Source: Streptomyces sp. NBC_00448 (lineage in GTDB: Bacteria > Actinomycetota > Actinomycetes > Streptomycetales > Streptomycetaceae). From it: a stretch of DNA of 64,000 nucleotides. This document shows positions 54,566 to 63,315 of the stretch, piece by piece. The stretch covers positions 558,001 to 622,000 of the forward strand of contig NZ_CP107913.1 in NCBI RefSeq assembly GCF_036014115.1. Direction: 5' to 3'. Under the pieces are notes generated by a model. That model searched no databases and had not been told where the DNA came from. It saw only the letters and a program-made list of their open reading frames with translations. The stretch's first letter is position 1. Every line of letters begins with the position of its first letter. The position numbers and the translations under genes are program-made.

Positions 54566-56035
54566 TCAGCCGCGCAGGCCGGCCATCCACGCCTCCACCT
54601 CGTCGGCGGACCGCGGCAGACCCGCCGACATGTTCTCGTTGCCGTCCGCGGTGACCAGGATGTCGTCCTCGATCCGCACGCCTGTCCCCCGGTACTCCTG
54701 GGGCACCGTCAGGTCGTCGGGCTGGAAGTACAGGCCGGGCTCCACCGTGAGCACCATCCCGGGCTCCAGCGTGCCGTCCACGTACGCGTCGGTGGGGGCC
54801 AGCGCGCAGTCGTGGACGTCCAGGCCGAGCATGTGGCCGGTGCCGGCCAGCGTCCAGCGCCGGTGCAGGCCGAGCGTGAAGACCTCCTCCACCGACCGGT
54901 TGCCGAGCAGGCCCCAGTCCACCAGGTGCTCCGCCAGCGTGCGCTGCGCGGCCGTGTGGAAGTCCGCGAACTTCGCGCCGGGCCTGACCGCCGCGATCCC
55001 GGCCTCCTGGGCGGCGAACACCGCGTCGTAGACCTTGCGCTGGATCGCGGTGAAGCGCCCGCTGACCGGTAGCGTGCGGGTGACGTCCGCGGTGTAGAAG
55101 TGGTTGGTCTCCACCCCCGCGTCCAGCAGGAGCAGGTCGCCGGGCTCGGCGCAGCCGGTGTTGCGCACCCAGTGCAAGGTCGTGGCGTGGTCGCCCGCGG
55201 CGCAGATGGAGCGGTAGCCGACGTCGTTCCCCTCGATCCGCGCTCGCATGAAGAACGTGCCCTCGATGACCCGCTCCGCCGTGGCCGCGTCGGAGGCCGT
55301 CGCGCGCACCACGTCCTCGAAGCCGCGGGCGGTGGCCGCGCAGGCGAGCCGCAGCTCGGCGATCTCGAACTCGTCCTTGACCAGCCGCAGTTCGGAGAGG
55401 AAGACGCGCAGCTCCTCGTCCCGCGCGGGGTCCGTCCGGCCGTGCAGGGCCGCTTCGACGCCGGCGTCGTGCCCGCGCAGCACCCGGACCCGTCCCGCGG
55501 CCTCCTCCAGGTACGCGGGCAGAGTGCGCACGTCCCGGCAGACCAGGCCGAGCAGTTGCCGGTTCTCCGCCAGGCTGTTGCGCCGACCGTCCCACAACTC
55601 GCCGTGCAGGTCGAGCCAGAACTCTCCGTTGCGCCGGTCGGATCGGGGACGGAGGTAGGCGACGGCCAGGTGCCCGCCGCCGGCACGAGGCTCCAGTACG
55701 AGTGCTGCGTCCTCGCACCGGTCACCGGTCAGGTGGACGTACTCCGAGGTGGGACGGAAGGAGTAGTCGCTGTCGTTGGAGCGCACCTTCGGGTTCCCGG
55801 CGGGGACGACCAGCAACTCGCCCGGGTAGCGCGCCGACAGTGCGGCCCGGCGCCGAGCGCAGTAGGGCGCCTGCTCCGTCGGCGCAAGGTCCCGGGCTTC
55901 GGTGTCGGCCCAGCCCTGGGCCATGTGCGCGGCGAGTTCCGGCCCGGGTGCGGGCAGCAGACCGTTCTTCCGCTTGATGCGCTCGCTCGTACCCGCCTGG
56001 GCGGCGTCGGGGTTCGCAAAGGTCGGCTGGGTCAC
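54566..56035 (-). CDS. M24 metallopeptidase, Xaa-Pro aminopeptidase-like (paralogue C)
   Basis: The 489-residue protein has an N-terminal domain (LLVVPAGNPKVRSNDSDYSF, YVHLTGD) and a catalytic domain with DAGVETN (second acidic position changed to Asn), DVTRT, GTGHMLGLDVHD, TVEPGLYF and IEDD. The first metal Asp of DAG is present; the Asn lies where the paralogues have Asp and is not one of the five ligands as I align them. The GTG at 56035 is preferred because AGGAG lies six bases upstream. Operator copy 5 lies 89 bases upstream. It follows the peptide importer operon on the same strand. Confidence 0.9.
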   Translation of the reverse strand: MTQPTFANPDAAQAGTSERIKRKNGLLPAPGPELAAHMAQGWADTEARDLAPTEQAPYCARRRAALSARYPGELLVVPAGNPKVRSNDSDYSFRPTSEYVHLTGDRCEDAALVLEPRAGGGHLAVAYLRPRSDRRNGEFWLDLHGELWDGRRNSLAENRQLLGLVCRDVRTLPAYLEEAAGRVRVLRGHDAGVEAALHGRTDPARDEELRVFLSELRLVKDEFEIAELRLACAATARGFEDVVRATASDAATAERVIEGTFFMRARIEGNDVGYRSICAAGDHATTLHWVRNTGCAEPGDLLLLDAGVETNHFYTADVTRTLPVSGRFTAIQRKVYDAVFAAQEAGIAAVRPGAKFADFHTAAQRTLAEHLVDWGLLGNRSVEEVFTLGLHRRWTLAGTGHMLGLDVHDCALAPTDAYVDGTLEPGMVLTVEPGLYFQPDDLTVPQEYRGTGVRIEDDILVTADGNENMSAGLPRSADEVEAWMAGLRG

Positions 56036-56123
56036 CACTGTCTCCTGACCATGGGGGTTGGGGGTGGGCGCCGCCCGGGCGCCGGCTCGCGGCGGCTGGC
56101 GCCGTTCCGGCGCCCCAGGTGAC

Positions 56124-56137
56124 ATGTGAAATGTTAT
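56124..56137. promoter_or_regulatory. GntR-type operator copy 5 (before M24-C)
   Basis: ATGTGAAATGTTAT, matching the left nine positions of the shared motif. It sits within the small palindrome ACAT-GTGAA-ATGT in the 140-bp gap after the importer ATPase gene. Confidence 0.65.
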
Positions 56138-56175
56138 GCCCGGGTCGATGCCCGCACCCGGCCGGGCTCCGGGAG

Positions 56176-57204
56176 TCAGCCGGACTCGGGGAAGTGGCAG
56201 GCCACTTGACGCGACGGCGATCCCGCCAGCTCCGGGCGCTCCACCCGGCACAGGTCCTGCGCCTTGTGGCAGCGCGGATGGAACGGACAGCCCGGCGGAG
56301 GTGCGGCGGGACTCGGCGGATCACCCCGCAACACGATGCGTTCCCTGGCCCGCTCCACCGCCGGGTCCGGCACGGGCACCGCGGACAGCAGCGCTGTGGT
56401 GTAGGGATGCGCGGGGTCGCCGTACACCCTGGCCCGGTCGCCGATCTCCACGATCCGCCCCAGGTACATCACCGCCACCCGGTCGCACACGCGCTTGACC
56501 ACCGACAGGTCGTGGGCCACGAAGACGTAGGCCAGGCCGAGTTCGGACTGCAGCCGTTCGAGCAGGTTGATGATCTGGGCCTGAACCGAGACATCGAGTG
56601 CCGAGACCGGCTCGTCGGCCACGATCAGCCGCGGCTGCGTGGCCAGCGCACGTGCGATCCCGATCCGCTGCGCCTGGCCGCCGGAGAACTCGTGCGGATA
56701 CCGGTCGAGGTGCTCGGGGAGCAGCCCGACGAGGTCCAGCAGCTCGGCGGCCCTGGCCCGTGCGCGGCCGGCCGTCTCCCCCTGCGCCAGCAGCGGGTCC
56801 GCCACCGTGCGGGCCACCGTACGACGCGGGTTGAGCGACGAGTTCGGGTCCTGGAACACCATCTGCGCGTTCCGGCGCAAGGGTCCGAGCTCCCGCGCCC
56901 GCAGGTGGCTGATGTCCTGCCCGGCGAAGGCGACCGTACCCGCGGTGGGCTCCAGCAGCCGCACGATCATCCGTCCGGTGGTGGACTTGCCGCAGCCGGA
57001 TTCGCCGACCAGACCCAGGGTGCGCCCCGCGGCGACGTCGAAGTCGACGCCGTCCACGGCCCGGACCGGAGGCGTCGCCCGGCCGCGCCGGCGTCGGCCG
57101 GGGAAGGTCTTGACCAGGCCACGGACCGACAGCAGCGGCACATCGTCCGGCGCGGCCCCTGCCCTCGTCCGGCGTTCGGTCGTCACGGCGGGGGTGTCGG
57201 TCAT
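56176..57204 (-). CDS. Oligopeptide importer ATPase (DppF-type)
   Basis: This 342-residue ATPase has Walker A GESGCGKST, signature FSGGQAQRIG, Walker B LIVADEPVSALD, and a C-terminal oligopeptide domain with CPFHPRCHKAQDLC. The start overlaps the preceding ATPase stop (ATGA). It is the last gene of the second importer operon and powers uptake of peptides released by the secreted collagenase, if the regulon reading is right. Confidence 0.94.
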   Translation of the reverse strand: MTDTPAVTTERRTRAGAAPDDVPLLSVRGLVKTFPGRRRRGRATPPVRAVDGVDFDVAAGRTLGLVGESGCGKSTTGRMIVRLLEPTAGTVAFAGQDISHLRARELGPLRRNAQMVFQDPNSSLNPRRTVARTVADPLLAQGETAGRARARAAELLDLVGLLPEHLDRYPHEFSGGQAQRIGIARALATQPRLIVADEPVSALDVSVQAQIINLLERLQSELGLAYVFVAHDLSVVKRVCDRVAVMYLGRIVEIGDRARVYGDPAHPYTTALLSAVPVPDPAVERARERIVLRGDPPSPAAPPPGCPFHPRCHKAQDLCRVERPELAGSPSRQVACHFPESG

Positions 57205-58331
57205 CGGGCGTCCTTGGCGGTGAGGGGCGGGGGGACCGGCGGGCCGGCAACCGGGGGGTCGTCGGGCCCGACGGCGGGCAGGGGCAGGTGGCAGGCGACC
57301 TGATGCGAGGTACCGCCGGTGGGCACCGTCCGCGGCGGTGCGGCCGGTCGGGGCCGCTCGCCGGCGCAGCGCTGCCTGTCCGCCTCCCCCGCGCCCGCCG
57401 CACGCGAGCAGCGGGCGAGGAACGCGCAGCCCTCCTCGCGCGCGAGCAGGGACGGCGGCGAGCCGGGGATGGTACGCAGCGGTGCGTCATCCGGGTCATC
57501 GAGCCGAGGCAGCGAGTCGAGCAACCCGCGGGTGTAGGGATGCGCGGGGGCGGCGAACAGCGTGTCCGCCGAGGTCTGTTCGACCGCGCGGCCCCCGTAC
57601 ATCACCAGGACCTCGTGAGCGACGCGGGCGACGACACCCAGGTCGTGGGTGATCATCACCACCCCGAGGCCGCGCTCCTCCTGGATGCGGGCCAGCAGTT
57701 CGAGGATCTGGGCCTGCACGGTGACGTCCAGCGCGGTCGTCGGCTCGTCGGCGATGAGCAGGTCGGGCTCGCAGACCAGCGCGATGGCGATCATCACCCG
57801 CTGCCGCATACCGCCGGAGAACTGGTGCGGGTACTCCCCCACCCGGCGTGCGGGCTCGGGGATGCCGACCTCGCCGAGCATCTCCACGGCCCGGCGCCGG
57901 GCGACGGCCCGCCCCGCCCTGAAGTGCCGCCGGTACCCTTCGGCGATCTGTTCGCCGACGGTGTAGTACGGGTGCAGGCTCGACAGCGGGTCCTGGAAGA
58001 CCATCGCCATCCGGCGGCCCCGCAGAGCGCTGAGTTCCGCGGACCGAAGCCCCGTCAGCTCCCGGCCGTCGAGCCGCACCGAGCCGGTGACCTCGGCACC
58101 CTCATGCAGCCCCATCACGGCGAGCGAGGTGACCGACTTGCCCGAGCCCGACTCTCCGACCAGCCCGAGAGTGCGGCCACGTTCGACCGTGAAGCCGAGG
58201 CCGTCCACGGCGCGGACCGTACCGCGCGGCGTCGGGAACGACACGCTCAGATCGTCCACGCGCAGCAGCGGCGTCGGCGCGGCTCCGACGCTGTCGGACA
58301 GCACCGTGCCACCAGCGGTTTCCTGACGCAT
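57201..58331 (-). CDS. Oligopeptide importer ATPase (DppD-type)
   Basis: This 376-residue ATPase has Walker A GESGSGKS, signature FSGGMRQRVM, Walker B LLIADEPTTALD and a C-terminal domain with EGCAFLARCSR. A Pro-rich tail of about 25 residues extends beyond the conserved domain. ATG 58331 lies two bases after the upstream permease stop. Confidence 0.94.
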   Translation of the reverse strand: MRQETAGGTVLSDSVGAAPTPLLRVDDLSVSFPTPRGTVRAVDGLGFTVERGRTLGLVGESGSGKSVTSLAVMGLHEGAEVTGSVRLDGRELTGLRSAELSALRGRRMAMVFQDPLSSLHPYYTVGEQIAEGYRRHFRAGRAVARRRAVEMLGEVGIPEPARRVGEYPHQFSGGMRQRVMIAIALVCEPDLLIADEPTTALDVTVQAQILELLARIQEERGLGVVMITHDLGVVARVAHEVLVMYGGRAVEQTSADTLFAAPAHPYTRGLLDSLPRLDDPDDAPLRTIPGSPPSLLAREEGCAFLARCSRAAGAGEADRQRCAGERPRPAAPPRTVPTGGTSHQVACHLPLPAVGPDDPPVAGPPVPPPLTAKDAR

Positions 58332-58333
58332 CG

Positions 58334-59320
58334 TCAGTACCTCACCCTCGGGTCGATGACCGCGTACAGCAGGTCGACGACGAGGTTCGCGCCGACGATG
58401 AAGAAGGCCGCCAGCAGCGTCACGCCGAGGATCACCGGCTGGTCCGAGCGGCGCAGCGCGTCGTAGAAGAGCTGGCCGACTCCGGGGATACCGAAGATGC
58501 TCTCGGTGATGACCGCGCCGGCCAGCAGGCCGCCCAGGTCCATGCCGAAGATGGTCAGCACGGGCGTCATCGCTGAACGCAGGCCGTGTTTGACGACCAC
58601 CGTGCGCTCCGGCATGCCCTTGGCCCGTGCGGTCCTGATGTATGGCTGGGTCATCGCCTCGATCATCGAACTGCGGCTCTGCCGGGCGTACATGGCGGCG
58701 TACAGCAGCGCCAGCGCGATCCAGGGCAGCAGCAGGTTCGACGCCCAGTGCAGCGGGTCGCCGGTGAGCGACACGTACGACGGGTACGGCAGTATCCCGG
58801 CGATCCGCACCACGCCCCAGATCAGCACCATGGCGGTGAAGTAGACGGGCAGCGACGCGGTGGCGACCGCCCCCACCATCAGACCGCGGTCGGTCAGCGT
58901 GCCCTTGCGCAGCGCCGCGGTGACGCCCGCGCCGAGTCCGATGACCAGCCACAGCACTGCCGCGCCCACCGCCAGCGACGCGGACACCGGCATCCGGTCG
59001 GTGAGCAGGTTCCACACCGGCGTCGAGTTCTCGTAGGAGTAGCCCAGGCAGGGGAAGCCGCAGTGCAGGGCATGCGGGCCGCTGCCCAGGTCGCGGCCGG
59101 CGAAGATGCCGGTGAGGTAGTCGGTGAACTGCCGCCACACCGGCTGGTCCAGGCCCATCATGTGGCGTACCAGGGCCTGGCGTTCGGGTGTGCAGGTCTT
59201 GCCGCAGGCGGCGGCCGCGGGGTCGGCGGGCAGCAGGTAGAAGATGGTGAAGGTGATCGCGCACACGGCGATGAGGACGAGTGCGGCGCCGGCCAGCCGC
59301 CGGATCACGTACAGCGTCAT
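58334..59320 (-). CDS. Oligopeptide importer permease (DppB-type)
   Basis: This 328-residue membrane protein has the N-terminal MTLYVIRRLAGAALVLIAV helix, about six membrane spans, and the loop QPYIRTARAKGMPERTVVVKHGLR. A periplasmic segment with several Cys (AACGKTCTPE, LHCGFPCLG) lies between the first two helices and could be disulfide-linked, a feature of some actinobacterial DppB proteins. It overlaps the preceding gene by four bases. Confidence 0.93.
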   Translation of the reverse strand: MTLYVIRRLAGAALVLIAVCAITFTIFYLLPADPAAAACGKTCTPERQALVRHMMGLDQPVWRQFTDYLTGIFAGRDLGSGPHALHCGFPCLGYSYENSTPVWNLLTDRMPVSASLAVGAAVLWLVIGLGAGVTAALRKGTLTDRGLMVGAVATASLPVYFTAMVLIWGVVRIAGILPYPSYVSLTGDPLHWASNLLLPWIALALLYAAMYARQSRSSMIEAMTQPYIRTARAKGMPERTVVVKHGLRSAMTPVLTIFGMDLGGLLAGAVITESIFGIPGVGQLFYDALRRSDQPVILGVTLLAAFFIVGANLVVDLLYAVIDPRVRY

Positions 59321-60315
59321 GACCGCCCTCCCCGTGGGTCGAGGATGTCGCGCAGTGCGTCGCCGAGGACGGTGAAGGCGAGCACGGCGAGGAAGAGGAA
59401 AGCACTGGGGATCACGAAGAACATGGGGTCGGTGTCGTAGTACGTGACGGCCTCGGAGATCATCTGGCCCCAGGAGGAGGTCGGCGGCCGCACGCCGACG
59501 CCGAGGAAGCTGAGCGCCGCCTCGGTGCTGATCATTCCGGGGACCAGCAGCGTGGTGTAGGCGATGACCGGGCCCGAGACGTTGGGCAGGATCTCCCGGG
59601 TCAGGATGCGCAGGGCGCTGGAGCCGCCCACGGTGGCCGCGTCGACGTACTCGTGGTGCCGCAGCGACAGGGTCTCCCCGCGGACCACGCGGGCGATGCC
59701 CGGCCAGCCGAAGAGCCCGATGACGGCGGTCATCAGCGCGACGCGGTTGATGTCCTGAGCCACCGACATCATCGCGATCATGAAGATCAGCGAGGGGAAG
59801 GACATGGTCAGGTCCATGGCCCGGCTCAGCAGGGTGTCCACGCGTCCGCCGAAGTAGCCGGCGCTGATGCCGGCCGTGGTGCCGACCACCACGACGATCG
59901 CGGTGGCGGCGAACGCGATCAGCAGCGAGACCTGCGCGCCATAGACGACCCGGGCGAACAGGTCGCGGCCGGTCACGGGTTCGACGCCCAGCCAGTGGGT
60001 GCTGCCCATGCCGCCGAACGAGCCCCGGGGCATGCCGCCGAGGTAGGGGTCGATCGCGTTCTCGTCGAAGGTGTCGGGCGACCAGCCGCCCAGCCGGGCC
60101 AGCAGCGGTGCGGCCGCGGCGACCGCGACCAGCAGGACCACCACGGCCAGCGCGGCGCACGCGGCCCGGTCCCGGCGCAGTTGGCGCCAGGCCCGCTGCC
60201 AGGGACCGACGGTCCCGGCCGCCACGGACGAATCGTCGGGCCGTGCCCGCCCGGGAGGTTGTTTCCTCAGACGCCCGGCCAACCGCAGCCGGGGGGCCTT
60301 CACAGGTGTGCTCAT
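59317..60315 (-). CDS. Oligopeptide importer permease (DppC-type)
   Basis: This 332-residue membrane protein has THWLGVEPVTGRDLFARVVYG after the first helix and the EAA loop EYVDAATVGGSSALRILTREILPN. ATG 60315 follows AGGAG by about ten bases. The gene order lipoprotein-C-B-D-F differs from the usual A-B-C-D-F, with the two permeases swapped. Confidence 0.93.
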   Translation of the reverse strand: MSTPVKAPRLRLAGRLRKQPPGRARPDDSSVAAGTVGPWQRAWRQLRRDRAACAALAVVVLLVAVAAAAPLLARLGGWSPDTFDENAIDPYLGGMPRGSFGGMGSTHWLGVEPVTGRDLFARVVYGAQVSLLIAFAATAIVVVVGTTAGISAGYFGGRVDTLLSRAMDLTMSFPSLIFMIAMMSVAQDINRVALMTAVIGLFGWPGIARVVRGETLSLRHHEYVDAATVGGSSALRILTREILPNVSGPVIAYTTLLVPGMISTEAALSFLGVGVRPPTSSWGQMISEAVTYYDTDPMFFVIPSAFLFLAVLAFTVLGDALRDILDPRGGRS

Positions 60316-60329
60316 GGTGGTGGCGCTCC

Positions 60330-62075
60330 TCAGCCCTGGCTCTTGGACGGGTCCTTGAGGCCGATGGCCGCGAAGTCGAACTGCCCGGTCCACGCGGAGT
60401 GCCCGTAGGCGCCGGCGATGTTGGTGCCGACCAGCAGTGGCTTGCGCGGCCACAGCAGCGGCACCGCGGGGGACTCGTGCATGATCGTCGCGTCGAGGCT
60501 CTTCCATGCGACGGCCGCCTCGTCGGCGTTCGCCATGGTCGAGATCTGGTCCATCCGGTGCTCGACCGAGGGGTCGCGGAACTGGCTGTAATTGCCCTGG
60601 TTGCCCTTGGCGACGATGGTGCGGCCGTCGAAGATGAACGGCAGGAAGGTGGACGCCGACGGGTAGTCGGGGCACCATCCCCCGATGGTCATGTCCGGCG
60701 CGTGCGCGGTGTCGCCGATCGTGTCGTAGAACACCGACGCGTCCACCGTGGTGATCTGCACCTTCACCCCCACTTTCGCCAGGGACGCCTGGATCGCCTC
60801 GGCGCGGTTCTTGTCGCCGGTGGAGACGGTCAGGGTGGCGCTGAACGAGGACTTTCCGGCCTTGGCCAGCAACGTCTTGGCGAGGGCGGGGTCACCGGTG
60901 GGCGGCACGTCGTAGACCGGGGCGACGGTACCTGCGGTGAGGACCGGCGGCAGGTAGCGGTCGGCGACGTCGTTGAGCGCGGGCCCGCCGTTCGCCGTCA
61001 CCTGGGCCGACTTGTCGACGGCGTACTGCATGGCCGTGCGGACCTTCGGGTCGGTGAAGGGCCCGCGGGCGGTGTTGAGGTACAGCACGTCGGTGCAACC
61101 CGTGGGCTCTGCCAACAGCCGCGCCCGCAGGCCGGACTTCGGCAGCACCTTCGCGACACTCGCGGGGCTCATGTCCGCCCACTCCACCGCCGAGGCGTCG
61201 GCACCGGAACTCGCGATCAGCCGGTCGTCGATCTGCCCGCCGTCCAGGCCCATCTTGACGACGATGCGGTCCGGATACGCCTTGCGCACGCTGTCGGTGG
61301 CCGGGTTCCAGTGGGTGTTGCGGACCAGCACCATCTGCTTGCCGCGCTGGTAGCTCTGGATCTTGTACGGGCCCGACGAGAACGGCCGCAGGTCGTAGCG
61401 GACGCCGGTCTCCTTGGACACCGGGACCGGGGCGAAGGTGGGCAGGGTGACGGTGTAGGGGAACTCGGCCACCGGCTGTTTGAGGTGGAAGACGATCGTC
61501 CGGTCGTTCGGCGTGACGACGGACGACAGGTGCTTGCCGTCGAGGGGGCCGTTGTAGCCGGCAGTGTCGGCGAGGTACTGGCGGGCGTATCCGGGACCGC
61601 CGGTCAGGTCCGGCGAGAAGGAGCGCTCGACGTTGTACTTGATGTCCTGCGCTCTGATCGGCGAACCGTCCTCGTAGGTCAGGCCCGACTTGAGGGTGAA
61701 CGTCCAGGTCCGGCCGCCGTCGGTGGCGCGGCCGAGGTCGGTGGCGAGATCGGGCACGATCTTGTCGCCGGCCGCGCCGGGCTTCGCCTGGAACGTGGTC
61801 AGCGTCCGATAGAGCAGCCGAGTGCCGAAGTCCATGGCCGGCATGACCCAGTTGCGGGCGGGGTCGAGGTGGGCGAAGTCCTGGTTGGACAGGATGGTCA
61901 GGGTGCCGCCGCGCTTGGGGGTGCCGCCGATGACGGTGCCCGAGGCGACGCCTGACTTCTTGGCGCCGCCTGGTCTGCCCGCGCTCCCGTCGTCCTTGGG
62001 CCCGCAGGCCACGGCGGTCAGGAGGAGGGAGGCCGCCAGGCAGGCGGCCGAGAGGGAAGGGGTGTGCCTGGTCAT
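60330..62075 (-). CDS. Oligopeptide-binding lipoprotein (SBP family 5)
   Basis: The 581-residue protein has a signal peptide with lipobox AVAC (Cys24) and the family 5 pattern: GGTLTILSNQDFAHLDPARNWV, YRTLTTFQAKPG, VPDLATDLGRATDGGRTWTFTLKSGLTYEDGSPI. It captures peptides for the importer encoded downstream. ATG 62075 is chosen because the signal peptide starts there, with GGAG 11 bases upstream. Two operator-like motifs lie 43-76 bases upstream of it. Confidence 0.94.
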   Translation of the reverse strand: MTRHTPSLSAACLAASLLLTAVACGPKDDGSAGRPGGAKKSGVASGTVIGGTPKRGGTLTILSNQDFAHLDPARNWVMPAMDFGTRLLYRTLTTFQAKPGAAGDKIVPDLATDLGRATDGGRTWTFTLKSGLTYEDGSPIRAQDIKYNVERSFSPDLTGGPGYARQYLADTAGYNGPLDGKHLSSVVTPNDRTIVFHLKQPVAEFPYTVTLPTFAPVPVSKETGVRYDLRPFSSGPYKIQSYQRGKQMVLVRNTHWNPATDSVRKAYPDRIVVKMGLDGGQIDDRLIASSGADASAVEWADMSPASVAKVLPKSGLRARLLAEPTGCTDVLYLNTARGPFTDPKVRTAMQYAVDKSAQVTANGGPALNDVADRYLPPVLTAGTVAPVYDVPPTGDPALAKTLLAKAGKSSFSATLTVSTGDKNRAEAIQASLAKVGVKVQITTVDASVFYDTIGDTAHAPDMTIGGWCPDYPSASTFLPFIFDGRTIVAKGNQGNYSQFRDPSVEHRMDQISTMANADEAAVAWKSLDATIMHESPAVPLLWPRKPLLVGTNIAGAYGHSAWTGQFDFAAIGLKDPSKSQG

Positions 62076-62117
62076 GATGTGCCACTCCGTTGTGGATACG
62101 AGGACCTGCATCACGCG

Positions 62118-62151
62118 ATGTGGCACGTAACATAGTAATGTGAAATTGCAC
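62118..62151. promoter_or_regulatory. GntR-type operator copies 6 and 6b (before the peptide importer)
   Basis: ATGTGAAATTGCAC at 62138-62151 is one of the best matches to the shared motif. A weaker copy, ATGTGGCACGTAAC, starts exactly 20 bp earlier (62118), putting both on the same face of the helix. Confidence 0.75.
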
Positions 62152-62295
62152 CTACAAGGATTCGTCACTACCGTTACCGAGCTGTGCCCTGGGTCCCGCT
62201 CAGGGGCGGGCGGAAGCCCGAACGGCTCTCCGTGGAGGAGGAGTTGAATACCCGTCAGGGTGCCGGTTCAGGCCGCCCGTCAATCAGGCGGACCG

Positions 62296-63000
62296 TCAGC
62301 TCGTGCCGCGATCGAGCCCGGCGGACGGGGCCCCCTCCGGGGCGTCGGCCCACAGGGAGCGGACGTTGCCGAGGTGGCGCCGCATGCACGCCTGCGCGCC
62401 CTCGACGTCCCCGGCGCGCATGAGGTCGAGCAGTTCGAGGTGCTCCTCGGCGGACTCCACCAGGCGGCCCTTCGCGTCCAGCGCGGTGAGCCCGTACAGC
62501 CGCGAGCGCTTGCGGAGGTCGCCCACCACCTGGACGAGGTGGGCGTTACCGGCAAGGCCCAGCAACCCGAGGTGGAAGCGCCGGTCCGCCTCCAGATACG
62601 CGATCAGGTCATGCCGCCGGGCACCCTGGACGACCTCCTCGGCCAGCGGGCGCAGCGCCTCCAACTGCTCGGCGCCGGCCACGGCCGTGACACGTCCGAT
62701 CGTCGGAACCTCGATCAGCTCGCGGATCTCGGTGTACTCGTCCAGTTCCCGCTCGGTGACCTCCGTGATCCGGAAACCCTTGTTCCGCACCGCCTCGACC
62801 AGCCCCTCCCGGGCCAGATCGAGCATCGCCTCCCGCACCGGCGTGGCCGACACCCCGAGATCAGCGGCGAGGGTGGGCGCGGAATACACCACACCAGGCC
62901 GCAGCTCCCCCGCGACGAGAGCGGCACGCAGAGCGTTGGCCACCTGGTCGCGCAGGTTCTCCCGCACCGGAATGGCACTGCGAGACGACAGATGGGCCAT
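62296..63000 (-). CDS. GntR-family regulator, FadR/FCD subfamily
   Basis: The 234-residue protein has a winged helix at residues about 15-75 (LRDQVANALRAALVAGELRP, LAADLGVSATPVREAMLDLA) and an all-helical FCD ligand domain (EIRELIEVPTIGRV, LEADRRFHLGLLGLAGN with metal-type Asp and His). ATG 63000 follows GGAGG by eight bases. A copy of the regulon motif lies 33-46 bases upstream of its own start, suggesting autoregulation, and the same motif precedes six other units. The inducer is unknown; hydroxyproline, proline or a derivative would fit the genes controlled. Confidence 0.92.
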   Translation of the reverse strand: MAHLSSRSAIPVRENLRDQVANALRAALVAGELRPGVVYSAPTLAADLGVSATPVREAMLDLAREGLVEAVRNKGFRITEVTERELDEYTEIRELIEVPTIGRVTAVAGAEQLEALRPLAEEVVQGARRHDLIAYLEADRRFHLGLLGLAGNAHLVQVVGDLRKRSRLYGLTALDAKGRLVESAEEHLELLDLMRAGDVEGAQACMRRHLGNVRSLWADAPEGAPSAGLDRGTS

Positions 63001-63032
63001 GATCGATCCTCCAGACACATGTGGTGACCAGC

Positions 63033-63046
63033 ATAGAATGTCACGT
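63033..63046. promoter_or_regulatory. GntR-type operator copy 7 (before the regulator gene)
   Basis: ATAGAATGTCACGT, reverse complement ACGTGACATTCTAT, matches the first ten positions of the shared motif and fits autoregulation of the GntR gene. Confidence 0.65.
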
Positions 63047-63096
63047 TGTCCGAAAGTGGTCTCCGGCGAGAGATCCCGCGGTCAGGGGACGGCGGT

Positions 63097-63210
63097 TCAC
63101 GGGGTGGCCCAGCGCTGGTTGGCGCCGTTGAGCGTCGCGTCGCCCCAACCGGCCGGCAGTGTCGGCCGGAAGGTGGTGCCGCCGGTGCCGAAGTCAGCGT
63201 TCGTGGAAAC
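63097..63210 (-). pseudogene. Possible C-terminal fragment of a secreted enzyme
   Basis: On the minus strand a short frame reads STNADFGTGGTTFRPTLPAG and ends NGANQRWATP at a stop at 63097. The style is that of the C-terminus of an extracellular glycosidase or lectin-type protein, but no upstream coding sequence continues it, and the neighbouring glycosidase gene ends at 63316. It may be the remnant of a deleted gene. The rest of 63001-63315 contains the regulator's promoter and operator only. Confidence 0.25.
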
Positions 63211-63315
63211 GCGGCGCACGCGCCGGGGCTGTGTGTCGCCGGGAGGAGAAGTCGGCTGGCGGCGGCCCGGGCGGACGCCACGACGGGTGTCCGCCCGGGT
63301 CGGTTCAGGCAGGGA

